Positions 42,924 through 52,315 are shown, counted from the stretch's first letter. The stretch is DNA of 64,000 nucleotides from Burkholderiales bacterium JOSHI_001 (GCA_000244995.1 CM001438.1:4382096-4446095), one strand, 5' to 3'. Notes: generated by a model from the letters alone, not told the origin. Numbers and translations are program-made.

Positions 42924-45052
42924 GCACCGTCTCCCACCTGCAGCGGCAGGTCGCCCTGTGGCCCGCGCAGGGTGGCACCCGGGTGCGACATGGCGCGCAC
43001 CACCTGGCCCTGGGCGTCCACGCGCCAGTGCAGCCAGCGGCCGGAAAAATGCAGGTCGCCCCCACCGGCCGCGCCGGCGAGGCGCCAGACCTCTGCAATG
43101 CCACCGCGGGCATGGAACCAGCCATCGGCGGTCGGAACCCCGTCGATGTCCAGTTCCACGCGCAGCGCGGTGGCATGCGGGTCACTCTCCTCCTGCACAC
43201 CCGGGAACACCGGCAGCGCACGCAGTCGCAGCGCCGCAGCGCCAGCGCCGTGGGGCAGCAGCACGGTGTCGAAATCCACATCCTGGCCCTGGGCGCGGGT
43301 GCGCCACACCGGCGCGGCGTCCTTGTGGCCGTACAGCGCCGACACCCAGCCGGGTTCCAGCACGCCCACCTGGCCGTCGCGCTGCAGCTGCGCCGCGCGC
43401 AGGCCGGCGCTGGCCAGGTACTGCGCCGTCGCATCACCCGACAGGCGTGTGGTGCCTTCGGCGGCGGCGCCGAGCTGGAAGCTCAGTGCGTAGCCGTGTT
43501 CGCTGGGCGCGCGCAGCCAGTCGCTGACGATCCAGTAGCGGCGGTCCACAAAGACGATGCAGCGTTCGTGCACCGCGTCGTATTCATGGCTGGCGGCACG
43601 GCCGTGCAGCAGGTCCAGCGACGGGCCATGCTGGCTGTCCAGCAACAGCGTGTCGGGCGCCGGACCGCCGATCTTGTGCCGCACCGAACCGGGCGCATGG
43701 CGCGACGCTTCCTTGATGGCCTTGGGCGCATAACGGGTCTGGTGGCGGCCGTCCACGCACACGGTGTTGTGGGCCGCGGTGCCGCGGAAATGCACGCGCC
43801 AGTTCAGGTCACCGGCTTCGCTGTAGGTGTAGCGGCCGGGGTCCACCACCAGGGCCTGGCCGTTCGCGGCCAGCTCGAAATGCAGCGCGTCGAAGTGGCC
43901 GTGGTTGCCTTCGCCCAGCGGGCCGCAGTCGAACACCAGGTGCTGCGCCTGCCGGAAGCTGGCCGCGTCGCCCCAGGCGCTGCGCAGCACGTGGTAGCCG
44001 CTGGCCGGGAAGTGCGCCACGCGCTGCGCCGGCGGTGTGCCTTCGCGGCCCTGGGTGGCGACGAACTGCATGTCGCCCCGGTCGAAGAGCGTCGCCCCCA
44101 GCGCCAGCAGCGGCAGGTAGCTGCGTGCGTCGCCGTCGCTGAAAGACGGCGCCACGCCATTGGGCGCGTGCACGTGCAGCGCAAATTCCAGGCCCTTTTC
44201 CAGCGCCGCGTCCATGTCCGGCGGCACCGGCACGCCGTTGCGCGCGGCCAGCTGGCGCACCTGCAGCCAGTTGCGCAGGGCCAGGTGGTGGTAGTCGGTG
44301 GACAGCTCGCAGTGCACGCCGTCGGCCATCAGGTCGGCCTGGATGTTGACCAGGGTCTGCGCCAGCGCGAAGGTGCGCCAGTGCGCCGAGCGCTCGAACT
44401 CGGGAAACACCACGCCGGCCAGGAAGATGGCCAGCAGCTCCAGCGTGCGGTGGTTGCGCTTGGGCGTGAGGTTCTCGCACAGGAACTCCACCTGGGCGTG
44501 CAGGGACTCCAGCAGGCGGCGGAAGAATGCGGCGTCGAGGGGCGCCACGTCGCCATTGGCGCGCCCGTGGAACACCAGGCCGTGCAGGCTGTAGATCCAG
44601 TTCTGCACCCGCCGGCCGGTCACATCGGCGGCGATGAATCCCACCGGCGTCACCTTCATCCAGCCGTCGGCCAGTTGGGCCCAACGCAGCGCGTAGCTGG
44701 TGTCGCCGCTGGCCTGCCAGGCCTGCGCCAGGCCCACCGCGTAGTAGAACTTGTGCAGCAGGATGTGCCACTCGACGTCGCGGCTGGGGTTGTGCAGCCA
44801 ATCCACCGGGTCGCTCAGGGCATGGGTTTCGCCGTTGAACTCGAAGCGGCCCAGCATGATGCCGGCCATGCGCGCCGGCAAGATCTCCATCGGGTCGATG
44901 ACGGCGTCGAAGTGCACGCCGCGCGGCGCGCGGAAGTGCGCCAGCAGCGCGACGTCGTCCAGGCCGCGCCAGGGCGCGCGCAGCAGCGCCGCCCCTGCGG
45001 CGGGGTCGTTGCTGGCGGGCGCCCGGGCCCGGTCCAGCAGCGTCTGTTTCAC
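42920..45052 (-). CDS. Heparinase II/III-like polysaccharide lyase or processing enzyme
   Basis: 710 residues from a GTG at 45052 that overlaps the previous stop (GTGA). The helical toroid N-terminal half has WLHNPSRDVEWHILLHKFYYA, NHRTLELLAIFLAG and DYHHLALRNWL. The C-terminal beta-sandwich domain has GEGNHGHFDALHFEL and VDPGRYTYSEAGDLNWR, the heparinase II/III family core with catalytic His/Tyr candidates. No signal peptide is seen, although known lyases of this type are usually exported. Family proteins in polymer operons trim or release the product. Frame text upstream of 45052 belongs to the overlapping glycosyltransferase. Confidence 0.88.
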   Translation of the reverse strand: MKQTLLDRARAPASNDPAAGAALLRAPWRGLDDVALLAHFRAPRGVHFDAVIDPMEILPARMAGIMLGRFEFNGETHALSDPVDWLHNPSRDVEWHILLHKFYYAVGLAQAWQASGDTSYALRWAQLADGWMKVTPVGFIAADVTGRRVQNWIYSLHGLVFHGRANGDVAPLDAAFFRRLLESLHAQVEFLCENLTPKRNHRTLELLAIFLAGVVFPEFERSAHWRTFALAQTLVNIQADLMADGVHCELSTDYHHLALRNWLQVRQLAARNGVPVPPDMDAALEKGLEFALHVHAPNGVAPSFSDGDARSYLPLLALGATLFDRGDMQFVATQGREGTPPAQRVAHFPASGYHVLRSAWGDAASFRQAQHLVFDCGPLGEGNHGHFDALHFELAANGQALVVDPGRYTYSEAGDLNWRVHFRGTAAHNTVCVDGRHQTRYAPKAIKEASRHAPGSVRHKIGGPAPDTLLLDSQHGPSLDLLHGRAASHEYDAVHERCIVFVDRRYWIVSDWLRAPSEHGYALSFQLGAAAEGTTRLSGDATAQYLASAGLRAAQLQRDGQVGVLEPGWVSALYGHKDAAPVWRTRAQGQDVDFDTVLLPHGAGAAALRLRALPVFPGVQEESDPHATALRVELDIDGVPTADGWFHARGGIAEVWRLAGAAGGGDLHFSGRWLHWRVDAQGQVVRAMSHPGATLRGPQGDLPLQVGDGA

Positions 45053-46434
45053 GGCGTCACCCCATCGGCCACGTCCTGCCGCACGGCGTCGCCGGCCTGG
45101 TCCTGCGCGCGCCTGAGCTGGGCCACGAACAGGTCGCGCAGGGCCACGGTGGTGCGGCGTGAATCGAAGCAATCGCAGATGCGGTCTCGGGCCTGGCGCG
45201 CCACGCGGGCGTGCAGCTCGCGGTCGGTGATCAGGCGCTCCAGCGCGCGCGCCAGCGCGGGCGCGTCGCGCGGCGGCACCAGCAGGCCGTGCACCTCGTC
45301 GTCGATCATTTCCGGAATGCCCGAGATGTTGGTGGACACCACCGGCACGCCCATGGCCATGGCCTCGGCCAGCACGTTGGGGAAGCCGTCGCGGTCGCCG
45401 TCTTCCATCACCTGGCAAGGCAGGGCGAAGATGCTGGCGCCGCGGTACACCTCGCGCAGCGCGTCCTGCGCCATGGCGCGCTGCATGCGCACGCTGTCGG
45501 CCAGGCCCAGGGCTTCGATCTGGGCCTGGATGGCGTCGGAAGCGCTGCCCTTCTCGCCCACGATCACGCACTGGAAGCGCACCCCGCGCTGCTTCAGCAG
45601 CCCGCAGGCGGCCACCAGCTGGTCGAAGCCCTTCTTTTCGACGAAGCGGCCCACCGACAGGATCAGCGGCGCGGCGTCGGCCGCCGGCGGCTGGCCGGAG
45701 GGCGAGAACCAGTCGGTGTCCAGCCCGTGGTAGATGGTGTGCACCTCGTCGGGCCGCGCATGGCGGGCGCGCAGCACATGGGCATTGGCGCAGGTGCAAG
45801 TGGCCACGAAGCGCGCTGCGCCCAGCTTGGTTTCCAGCAGCTTGCCCGGGTTCAGGTCGGCCTGGTAGATGTCCTTGGCGTGGGCGGTGAAGGAAAACGG
45901 GATGCCGGTCAAACGGCTGGCGAACCAGGTGATGGTGGCCACGCCGTGGCAGAAATGGCCATGCAGGTGGCCCACATCGCCAGCTTGCAGCACGTCGTGC
46001 GCAATGCGCCCGGCCTGCAGGAATTCCTTGATGTAGACCTTGCGCAGCGCGAAGCCCTTGCCTTCGCCTTGGGCGTCTGAACCGCGTGGGCGGTGCTGCC
46101 AGGACAACGCCACCGCACTGGCGGCGGTGCGCAGCCAGGCCAGGGGGCGCTGGCGGATCAGGGCGCGGTGCGCCGGCCAGAAGGTGGGCAGGTTGCTGCG
46201 CAGCCAGGGCAGCAGCGTGGCGCCCGACAGCGACGTGGCCTTGGGCAGGTAGGTCAAGGGCGCGCGGATCTGCGCCACGACCGGGTGCACCATGGGTTCG
46301 TTCTCGCGCTTCACCGAGAACAGCCGCAGCGGCTGGCCCAGCCTTTCCAGCTGCAGGATTTCGTGCGCGATGAAGGTTTCCGACAGGCGCGGAAACCCGT
46401 TCATCACATAGGCAACGACGTTCTTGGTCTTCAT
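45049..46434 (-). CDS. Family 4 glycosyltransferase (second of two)
   Basis: 461 residues, GT-B fold. Acceptor side: NGFPRLSETFIAHEILQLERLG and LHGHFCHGVATI. Donor side: LILSVGRFVEKKGFDQLV and the GT4 signature DGFPNVLAEAMAMGVPVVST. The EX7E glutamates are in the latter (E, NVLAEAM). Adjacent to a similar GT4 gene, with ATGA overlap upstream and GTGA overlap downstream. Confidence 0.92.
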   Translation of the reverse strand: MKTKNVVAYVMNGFPRLSETFIAHEILQLERLGQPLRLFSVKRENEPMVHPVVAQIRAPLTYLPKATSLSGATLLPWLRSNLPTFWPAHRALIRQRPLAWLRTAASAVALSWQHRPRGSDAQGEGKGFALRKVYIKEFLQAGRIAHDVLQAGDVGHLHGHFCHGVATITWFASRLTGIPFSFTAHAKDIYQADLNPGKLLETKLGAARFVATCTCANAHVLRARHARPDEVHTIYHGLDTDWFSPSGQPPAADAAPLILSVGRFVEKKGFDQLVAACGLLKQRGVRFQCVIVGEKGSASDAIQAQIEALGLADSVRMQRAMAQDALREVYRGASIFALPCQVMEDGDRDGFPNVLAEAMAMGVPVVSTNISGIPEMIDDEVHGLLVPPRDAPALARALERLITDRELHARVARQARDRICDCFDSRRTTVALRDLFVAQLRRAQDQAGDAVRQDVADGVTP

Positions 46435-47768
46435 GGTTCGGTCACCAGGGTGCGCGTTGCCCGACCGGGCGGCAGCTTGGCTTCGGTCGCCGCCGCGGCC
46501 GGTGCCGTTTGGCCCTGGGCATGCGCCGCCTGGTGGCCCTGGGCCAGCAACTGCATCACCAGCGACAGGTTGCGGTCGTTGTCGAAGTTCTGGGTGACGG
46601 TCTCGCGCGCGGCGCGGGCCAGTTCAGCGCCCAGTGCGCCGCCTTCGGCACGGTCGTCGATCAGTTGGGCGATGGCGTCGGCCAGCGCCGCGGGCTCGTC
46701 GGGCTCCACCAGCAGGCCGCTCTTGCGGTGCTGCACCAGTTCAGGAATGCCCGACACCCGGGTGGCCACCACCGGAACGCCGATCGCCATGGCCTCCAGC
46801 AGCACATTGGGGATGCCGTCGCGGTCACCGTCGGCGGCCACGCGCGAGGGCTGCACGAACACCGCCGCACGGGCATAGCGTTCGATGACATGTTCACGCG
46901 TCAGCTTGCCGGCCAGCACCACCTCGTCCTGCAGGCCGTTGGCCGCGATCTGCGCGGCCAGGCTGTCGTGCTGTTCGCCATAGCCCACGATTTCACAGCG
47001 GAAGGGCACACCGCGCGCCTGCAGCAGGCGGCAGGCATTGATCAGGGTGTCCAGGCCCTTCTTTTCGCGCAGCCGGCCCACCGACAGGATCAGCGGCACC
47101 AGCGAACCACTGGCGCGCCGCACCGGGTTGAACACACCGTGGTCGATGCCGTGGTACATGCGGTGCACCTGGGCCTGCGGGGCAATGGCACGCAGGGTCT
47201 GACAATTGAAGTCGGTGCAGGTCACGGTGAAGCGCGCCGCCTGCAGCTTGCGGCGCAGGTCGGCCGCGTCGGACAGGTAGATGTCCTTGGCATGCGCCGA
47301 CACCGAGAAGGGCAAACCCGCCACCGCCTGTACCAGTTCGGCCACGTCGGCCGGCTTGGCGATGAAATGGGTGTGCAGGTGGCCCACGCCGTCGCGCCGG
47401 CACCGGCGGGCCAGCCAGCCGGCCCGGGCGAAATCGGCCCAGCCCGCGGCACCGCGGCTGGCGGCCTGGCGGGCAGCCTTCAGGTAGCGCGACGGGCTGG
47501 CCGCCAGCCAGCCCAGCTGGCAGGCCAGGAAGTCCAGCGGCGCGGCCCAGGGCCTTTCAGGCACCTGGACCACCGGCGAGCGCACGCGCGCGGCCGCACC
47601 GTGGCTGACGGCGTCGCTCGGCGGCGCCAGGGTGTAGATGCGCAGGTCCACGCCCAGGCGCTCCAGGCCCAGCACCTCTTCCAGCACAAAGGTTTCGGAC
47701 AGTTTGGGAAACATGCGCACCAGCAGGCCGATGGGACGGTCCAGTGCTTGTTGGGAGGGGTGGGTCAT
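46431..47768 (-). CDS. Family 4 glycosyltransferase (first of two)
   Basis: 445 residues, same architecture as the next gene: MFPKLSETFVLEEVLGLERLG, HTHFIAKPADVAELV, LILSVGRLREKKGLDTLI and DGIPNVLLEAMAIGVPVVAT. The two proteins look like products of an old tandem duplication. It lies 50 bases after the MurG-like gene and overlaps the next gene by four bases. Confidence 0.92.
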   Translation of the reverse strand: MTHPSQQALDRPIGLLVRMFPKLSETFVLEEVLGLERLGVDLRIYTLAPPSDAVSHGAAARVRSPVVQVPERPWAAPLDFLACQLGWLAASPSRYLKAARQAASRGAAGWADFARAGWLARRCRRDGVGHLHTHFIAKPADVAELVQAVAGLPFSVSAHAKDIYLSDAADLRRKLQAARFTVTCTDFNCQTLRAIAPQAQVHRMYHGIDHGVFNPVRRASGSLVPLILSVGRLREKKGLDTLINACRLLQARGVPFRCEIVGYGEQHDSLAAQIAANGLQDEVVLAGKLTREHVIERYARAAVFVQPSRVAADGDRDGIPNVLLEAMAIGVPVVATRVSGIPELVQHRKSGLLVEPDEPAALADAIAQLIDDRAEGGALGAELARAARETVTQNFDNDRNLSLVMQLLAQGHQAAHAQGQTAPAAAATEAKLPPGRATRTLVTEP

Positions 47769-47818
47769 GGCGGGCGGCGTGGGCTAGGGGTTCGTCGGGC
47801 GTGGCGATCGGGCCGGCT

Positions 47819-49105
47819 TCAGGCCAGCATCGGCGTGGCCAGCGGTTGGTTGGACGCCTGGGCGCTGACCTGCAGCGGCGCCGTGGCCAGCACGCGCCCG
47901 GTGGGGGCCACACGCACGGGCGTCAAACCCACCGCCTCCAGCAGCACCTTGCTCACGTGTTCCAGGCCGTCCATGCGACGCAGGTAGGGCGGCGCCACGG
48001 GGCCTTCCAGCGCGTCCAGTTCGGCCTGTATGCCGGCCATCAGGGTGCGCGGGCTCAGGTCCTGGGGGTGCAGCATGCGCAGCAGGCCCAGCTGGGCCAT
48101 GCGCTCGGCACGGATGAACTGCTCCACGCCCGGCTTCACGCGCGGCACCAGCAGGGCGCGCTTCCGCAGCGTGAGCAGTTCGCACACGGTGTTGTAGCCG
48201 CCCATGGCCACCACCACGTCGGCCGCGCCCATCAGCGACATCATGTCGTCGCTGAAGTCCTGCACGCTCACATGCGGCAGCAGGCGGGCCGCGTCATGCA
48301 CGGCGCGGCGGCGCGCATCGGACATTTCCGGGCCGCAGACGATGTGGGTGCGCGGGCACTTCTGGGCCGGCACCGTGCGCAGGCCCTGCAGCACGTTGTC
48401 GATCAGACCGTAGCCGTCCTCGCCGCCCCCGGGCGTCACCAGCACCAGGGGCTGCTGGGGCAGCACGCCGATCTGGCGCCGGGCCTCGTCGCGGCCCATG
48501 CGGCCGGCTTCGCGGGCGATGTAGCCGCAGAAATTCACCTTGGCCGCGGCAAAGGGCGGGAAGTTGTATTCGGAGCGCAGGTCAAACACCTCGGCGCAGC
48601 CCACCACCAGCACCTGGTCGTAGTACTGGCTGATGGCTTCGTAGTAGCCGTTCTTGCGCCAGACACGGCTGGTGCTTTCGGCGCTGTCCAGGATGTCGCG
48701 CAGCAGCAGCATCATCTTGGGCCGCTTGGCCGCGCGAGGCAGGGCTTCCAGGGCGCCGGCCAGTTCGTCTTCCACACCGAAGGGCTTCTTGTCCACCAGG
48801 ATCAGGTCGGGCTCATAGTCGGCGATGGTGGAACGGATGATGTTGGCGCGCAGGCGCACCGTGGCTTCCAGCGACAGCGGCAGGCTGCGCGAGCCGTAGG
48901 TGCCGCCCACGTCGCGCTGCAGGCAGGGCAGCTTGACGTAGTCGATGCGGTCTGGAATGCGGAACGCATGCAGCATGGCCGAGCCGGTGATCACCAGCAC
49001 CGCCACATCGGGGGAGCTTTGCACCAGGTGGCGGGCCACCTCCAGCATGCGGCGGATGTTGCCGAGGCCGAAGGTGTCGTGGGAATAGATCAGTACGCGC
49101 TTCAC
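47819..49105 (-). CDS. MurG-like glycosyltransferase, first gene of the polysaccharide operon
   Basis: 428 residues from a GTG at 49105, with GGAAGGA eight bases upstream. N-terminal loop IYSHDTFGLGNIRRMLEVARHL, and C-terminal donor-binding text VTPGGGEDGYGLI and VAMGGYNTVCELLTLRKRALLVPR. It belongs to the predicted-glycosyltransferase group COG4671 within GT28-like enzymes. A sigma54-type -24/-12 element (49200-49184) and a 16-bp palindrome (49160-49175) lie upstream, so the operon is probably turned on by the NtrC-type activator encoded divergently. Confidence 0.85.
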   Translation of the reverse strand: MKRVLIYSHDTFGLGNIRRMLEVARHLVQSSPDVAVLVITGSAMLHAFRIPDRIDYVKLPCLQRDVGGTYGSRSLPLSLEATVRLRANIIRSTIADYEPDLILVDKKPFGVEDELAGALEALPRAAKRPKMMLLLRDILDSAESTSRVWRKNGYYEAISQYYDQVLVVGCAEVFDLRSEYNFPPFAAAKVNFCGYIAREAGRMGRDEARRQIGVLPQQPLVLVTPGGGEDGYGLIDNVLQGLRTVPAQKCPRTHIVCGPEMSDARRRAVHDAARLLPHVSVQDFSDDMMSLMGAADVVVAMGGYNTVCELLTLRKRALLVPRVKPGVEQFIRAERMAQLGLLRMLHPQDLSPRTLMAGIQAELDALEGPVAPPYLRRMDGLEHVSKVLLEAVGLTPVRVAPTGRVLATAPLQVSAQASNQPLATPMLA

Positions 49106-49159
49106 GGTGGGCTTCCTTCCTGCGTCCCCACCCGGCCTTGTGTCGGGATGTGAACTGGT

Positions 49160-49200
49160 TGGGAAATATTTCCCATTCCCAGATGCAGGTTCCGGGCCAG
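49160..49200 (-). promoter_or_regulatory. Sigma54-type promoter with palindromic operator, polysaccharide operon
   Basis: Read on the minus strand, CTGGCCCGGAACCTGCA (49200-49184) has GG and GC exactly at the -24/-12 spacing of RpoN promoters (consensus TGGCAC-N5-TTGC). TGGGAAATATTTCCCA (49175-49160) is a perfect 16-bp palindrome over the predicted start site. CGTCAC is repeated 11 bases apart at 49202-49218, just upstream. The promoter call is a visual match only. Confidence 0.6.
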
Positions 49201-49387
49201 CCGTCACGGAATCGTCACACTGTTGATTTGCTTGACTTTTTTCACGCCCCGCGTCCTGCTCGACCCACAACATGGGGCAAATGCCCAATGATGGGTGTCA
49301 GGAGCCCCAGGTTTTCCCCAGGCAGTTTTCCCGGTCCCACCCGTCTAGGCGAGGTATCGGCTGCTGAACCGGGGCGCGTATGATGAA

Positions 49388-49403
49388 TGGGAAAGGTTTC
49401 CCA
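49388..49403 (+). promoter_or_regulatory. Palindromic operator at the start of the histidine kinase gene
   Basis: TGGGAAA-GG-TTTCCCA, perfect 7-bp arms, its last base being the A of the start codon. A -10 like TATGAT (49379-49384) lies just upstream, so the palindrome covers the likely +1. The AAAGG inside it can serve as ribosome-binding site. Confidence 0.6.
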
Positions 49404-50806
49404 TGAACCCGGCTCCCACCGCCCCTGCCCCGGCCGCCACGGCGGCCAAGCCCGCTTCGCCCACGCGCCGGCGCTTTCAACTCAGCCGCTGGTTCGGCCT
49501 GGTGGCGGCACTGACCATTGCCGCCATCGCAGTGGCCAGCGTCACGCTGATGGGCTGGTTCGTCACCCAGCGCATGCTGTGGCAGGAGGGCGCGTTGACG
49601 CGCGAGTTCGTGCAAAGCCTGGTGATGGTGGAAAAACCGCTGCAGGCCTTTTTCCGCAACCCGACCTTGCCGATCGCCCCCGAGGTGGAAGAGCCCTTCG
49701 AGCACATCGCGCGCCTGCCCGACATGCTGCGGGCCAATGTGTATGACCGCAACCGCCGCGTCATCTGGTCCAGCGACAAGCTGCTGGTGGGCCGCCAGTT
49801 CGGCCCCAACGACGAACTGGACCTGGCGCTCACCGGCGCGGTGGTGGTGGAGAAGAAGACCGAGGAAGAACGCCGCCACGGCAAGGCCGAGTACGTGGCG
49901 CTGCAGCAGATCGACCCGCTGTTCGTGGAGATCTACGTGCCGGTGCTGGACGTGGACAGCGGCCAGGTGCTGGGCGCGATCGAGTTCTACAAGAACCCGC
50001 GCAGCCTGACGCGCATCCTGGCGCAGTTGCGCCTGTACATCGCGCTCGGTGCCCTGGGCTTCGGGGCCATGCTGTTCGCGGCGCTGTTCGGCCTGGTGCG
50101 GCGTGCCGACCGCACGCTGCAGGACCAGCAGAAGCAACTGGTGCAGGCCGAGTCCTTCGCCGTGCTGGGCGAGATGAGCTCGGTGGTGGCGCACGGCATC
50201 CGCAACCCGCTGGCGGCGATCCGCAGCTCGGCCGAGCTGATGCTGGACAGCCCCGACGCCGACGCCGCCGACAGCGCGCGCGACATCGTCTCCGAGAGCG
50301 ACCGCCTGGGCGCCTGGCTGCGCGAACTGCTCACCTACACCCGGGCGCCGGAAAGCGAGGCCCAGCCGGTGGCGCTGGGTGCGCTCACACGCAGCCTGCT
50401 GCAGGAATACGCGCGCGAATTCGACCGCCGCCACATCGGCGCCAGCTGCACCGTGGACGACCGCCTGCCGGCGGTGCGTGGCGACGCGCTGGGCCTGGGT
50501 CAGGTGCTGCGCAGCATCCTGGCGAACGCCCTGGAAGCGCTGCCCGACGGCGGCCGGGTGCAGGTCAGCGCCGAACTCGACGCGGCCAGCCGCATGGTGA
50601 GCCTGCGGGTGGAAGACAACGGCCCGGGCATGACGCGCGAACAGCGCGAACGCGTGGGCAAGCCGCTTTACACGACCAAGCCCCAGGGCATGGGCGTGGG
50701 CCTGGCACTGGCACGGCGGGTGGTGGAACGCGCCGGCGGCCAGTTGACGATTGAAAGCGAAAGCGGCCGGGGCACCACCGTCACGCTGCTGCTGCGTGCC
50801 GCCTGA
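49403..50806 (+). CDS. Membrane histidine kinase controlling the polysaccharide locus
   Basis: 467 residues. Pro/Ala-rich start, membrane segment near 31-53, a periplasmic domain of about 155 residues, and a second segment (LYIALGALGFGAMLFAALFGLV). Then the H-box AHGIRNPLAAIRSSAELM of the NtrB-like class and an ATPase domain (ANALEALPDGG, GMGVGLALARRV). Its partner is the NtrC-type regulator 33 bases downstream. Divergent from the polysaccharide operon with 297 bases between, holding both palindromes and the sigma54-like promoter. Confidence 0.92.
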   Translation: MNPAPTAPAPAATAAKPASPTRRRFQLSRWFGLVAALTIAAIAVASVTLMGWFVTQRMLWQEGALTREFVQSLVMVEKPLQAFFRNPTLPIAPEVEEPFEHIARLPDMLRANVYDRNRRVIWSSDKLLVGRQFGPNDELDLALTGAVVVEKKTEEERRHGKAEYVALQQIDPLFVEIYVPVLDVDSGQVLGAIEFYKNPRSLTRILAQLRLYIALGALGFGAMLFAALFGLVRRADRTLQDQQKQLVQAESFAVLGEMSSVVAHGIRNPLAAIRSSAELMLDSPDADAADSARDIVSESDRLGAWLRELLTYTRAPESEAQPVALGALTRSLLQEYAREFDRRHIGASCTVDDRLPAVRGDALGLGQVLRSILANALEALPDGGRVQVSAELDAASRMVSLRVEDNGPGMTREQRERVGKPLYTTKPQGMGVGLALARRVVERAGGQLTIESESGRGTTVTLLLRAA

Positions 50807-50838
50807 CGGCCCGCCCCGCCCTTCACCCGAGAACCTGC

Positions 50839-52272
50839 ATGCCCGGCGCCATCCTGATCATCGAAGACGAAGCCGTGCTGGCCAAGAACATGCGCATCTA
50901 CCTCGAGCGCGAAGGCTACGAGGTGCGCTGTGCCGACAACGCCGAGGACGGCCTGGCCGCGCTGGACCTGTTCCGCCCCGACGCGGTGGTGCTGGACTTC
51001 AACCTGCCGGGCATGGACGGCCTGGAGGCCCTGGCCCGCGTGAAGGCGCAGGACCCCAAGGTGCAGGTCATCATGGTCACCGGCCACGGCAATGTGGAAA
51101 TGGCGGTCATGGCCATGAAGGCCGGCGCGCTGGACTTCCTGACCAAGCCGGTGCCGCTGGCCAAGCTGCGCATGCTGCTGGAGCGCGCCACCGCCGACGT
51201 GCAGCGCGACAGCGCGCTGGAGTACTACCGCCGCCGGGACGAACAGGGCACCGACCTGTCCACGCTGCAGGGTGAATCGGCCGGCATGCAGAAGTTGAAG
51301 GGCACGCTGCGCCAGTTGCTGGCGGCGGAAGCCCGCCTGGCCGACGGCGAGGCCCCGGCCGTGCTGGTGACCGGCGAAACCGGCACTGGCAAGGAACTGG
51401 TGGCGCGCGCGCTGCACTTCAACGGCCCGCGCCGCGACAAGCCTTTTGTGGAAATCAACTGCGCGGCGCTGCCCGCGCAGTTGCTGGAAAGCGAACTCTT
51501 CGGCCACGAACGCGGCGCCTTCACCGACGCGCGCGAACGCAAGCTGGGCCTGGTGGAAACCGCCGATGGCGGCACGCTGTTCCTGGACGAGATCGGCGAC
51601 ATGGAAGCCGGCCTGCAGGCCAAGCTGCTGAAGCTGCTGGAAGAGCGCACCGTGCGCCGCCTGGGCAGCGTGCGCGAGCAGAAGGTGAACGTGCGCATCG
51701 TGGCCGCCACCCACCGCCCGCTGGAGCAACTGGTGCGCGACGGCCTGTTCCGCGCCGACCTGTACTTCCGCCTGCGCGTGGTGCAACTGTCGCTGCCGCC
51801 GCTGCGCGAGCGTGGCGACGACATCCTGCTGCTGGCGCGCAACTTCGTGCAATGGCATGCCCAGCGCTACGGCCGCGCCGCCCCGGTGCTGGCGCCCGCC
51901 ACCGAGCGCTTGCTGGTGCAGCACCCCTGGCCCGGCAACGTGCGCGAACTGCGCAACGTGCTGGAACAGGCCGTGCTGCTGTGCCCCGGTGGCGTGATCG
52001 ACGTGTCCCAGCTGGCGCTGAGCTCGCACCCCATGGCAGCATCGCCCGGCGCCGAAGCCCCGCCTGCCGCCGCGCCGCCCGCCGCGCGCACCCTGCCCGA
52101 GATGGAACGCGAGGCGCTGGTGAAGGCCCTGGCCGGCGCCAGCGGCAACATCAGCCGCGCCGCGCGCGACCTGGGTGTCAGCCGCGACACCCTGCGCTAC
52201 CGGATCGAAAAACACGGCCTGCAGAACAGCCTCATGCAGGACCTGAAGGGCCCAGCACCCGGCTCGAACTGA
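50839..52272 (+). CDS. NtrC-family sigma54-dependent response regulator
   Basis: 477 residues. Receiver (IIEDEAVLAKN, Asp53 in VVLDFNLPGMDG). AAA+ domain with Walker A GETGTGKE, the sigma54-contact loop written GAFTDA rather than GAFTGA, Walker B LFLDEIGD, and R-finger region RADLYFRLRV. A C-terminal Fis-type HTH (NISRAARDLGVSRDTLRYRI) completes it. It would activate RpoN promoters when phosphorylated by the kinase upstream; the -24/-12 site at 49184-49200 is the obvious target. Confidence 0.95.
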   Translation: MPGAILIIEDEAVLAKNMRIYLEREGYEVRCADNAEDGLAALDLFRPDAVVLDFNLPGMDGLEALARVKAQDPKVQVIMVTGHGNVEMAVMAMKAGALDFLTKPVPLAKLRMLLERATADVQRDSALEYYRRRDEQGTDLSTLQGESAGMQKLKGTLRQLLAAEARLADGEAPAVLVTGETGTGKELVARALHFNGPRRDKPFVEINCAALPAQLLESELFGHERGAFTDARERKLGLVETADGGTLFLDEIGDMEAGLQAKLLKLLEERTVRRLGSVREQKVNVRIVAATHRPLEQLVRDGLFRADLYFRLRVVQLSLPPLRERGDDILLLARNFVQWHAQRYGRAAPVLAPATERLLVQHPWPGNVRELRNVLEQAVLLCPGGVIDVSQLALSSHPMAASPGAEAPPAAAPPAARTLPEMEREALVKALAGASGNISRAARDLGVSRDTLRYRIEKHGLQNSLMQDLKGPAPGSN

Positions 52273-52315
52273 AACCTTTAGATACAAATTGGGTGATTTG
52301 AAGCCTTAACTCGCA

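Noticed and set aside
33951-49105. PEP-CTERM/exosortase-type exopolysaccharide locus, suggested by the kinase plus sigma54 activator pair
   Set aside because: No exosortase, no PEP-CTERM tails and no initiating polyprenyl glycosylphosphotransferase are encoded here.
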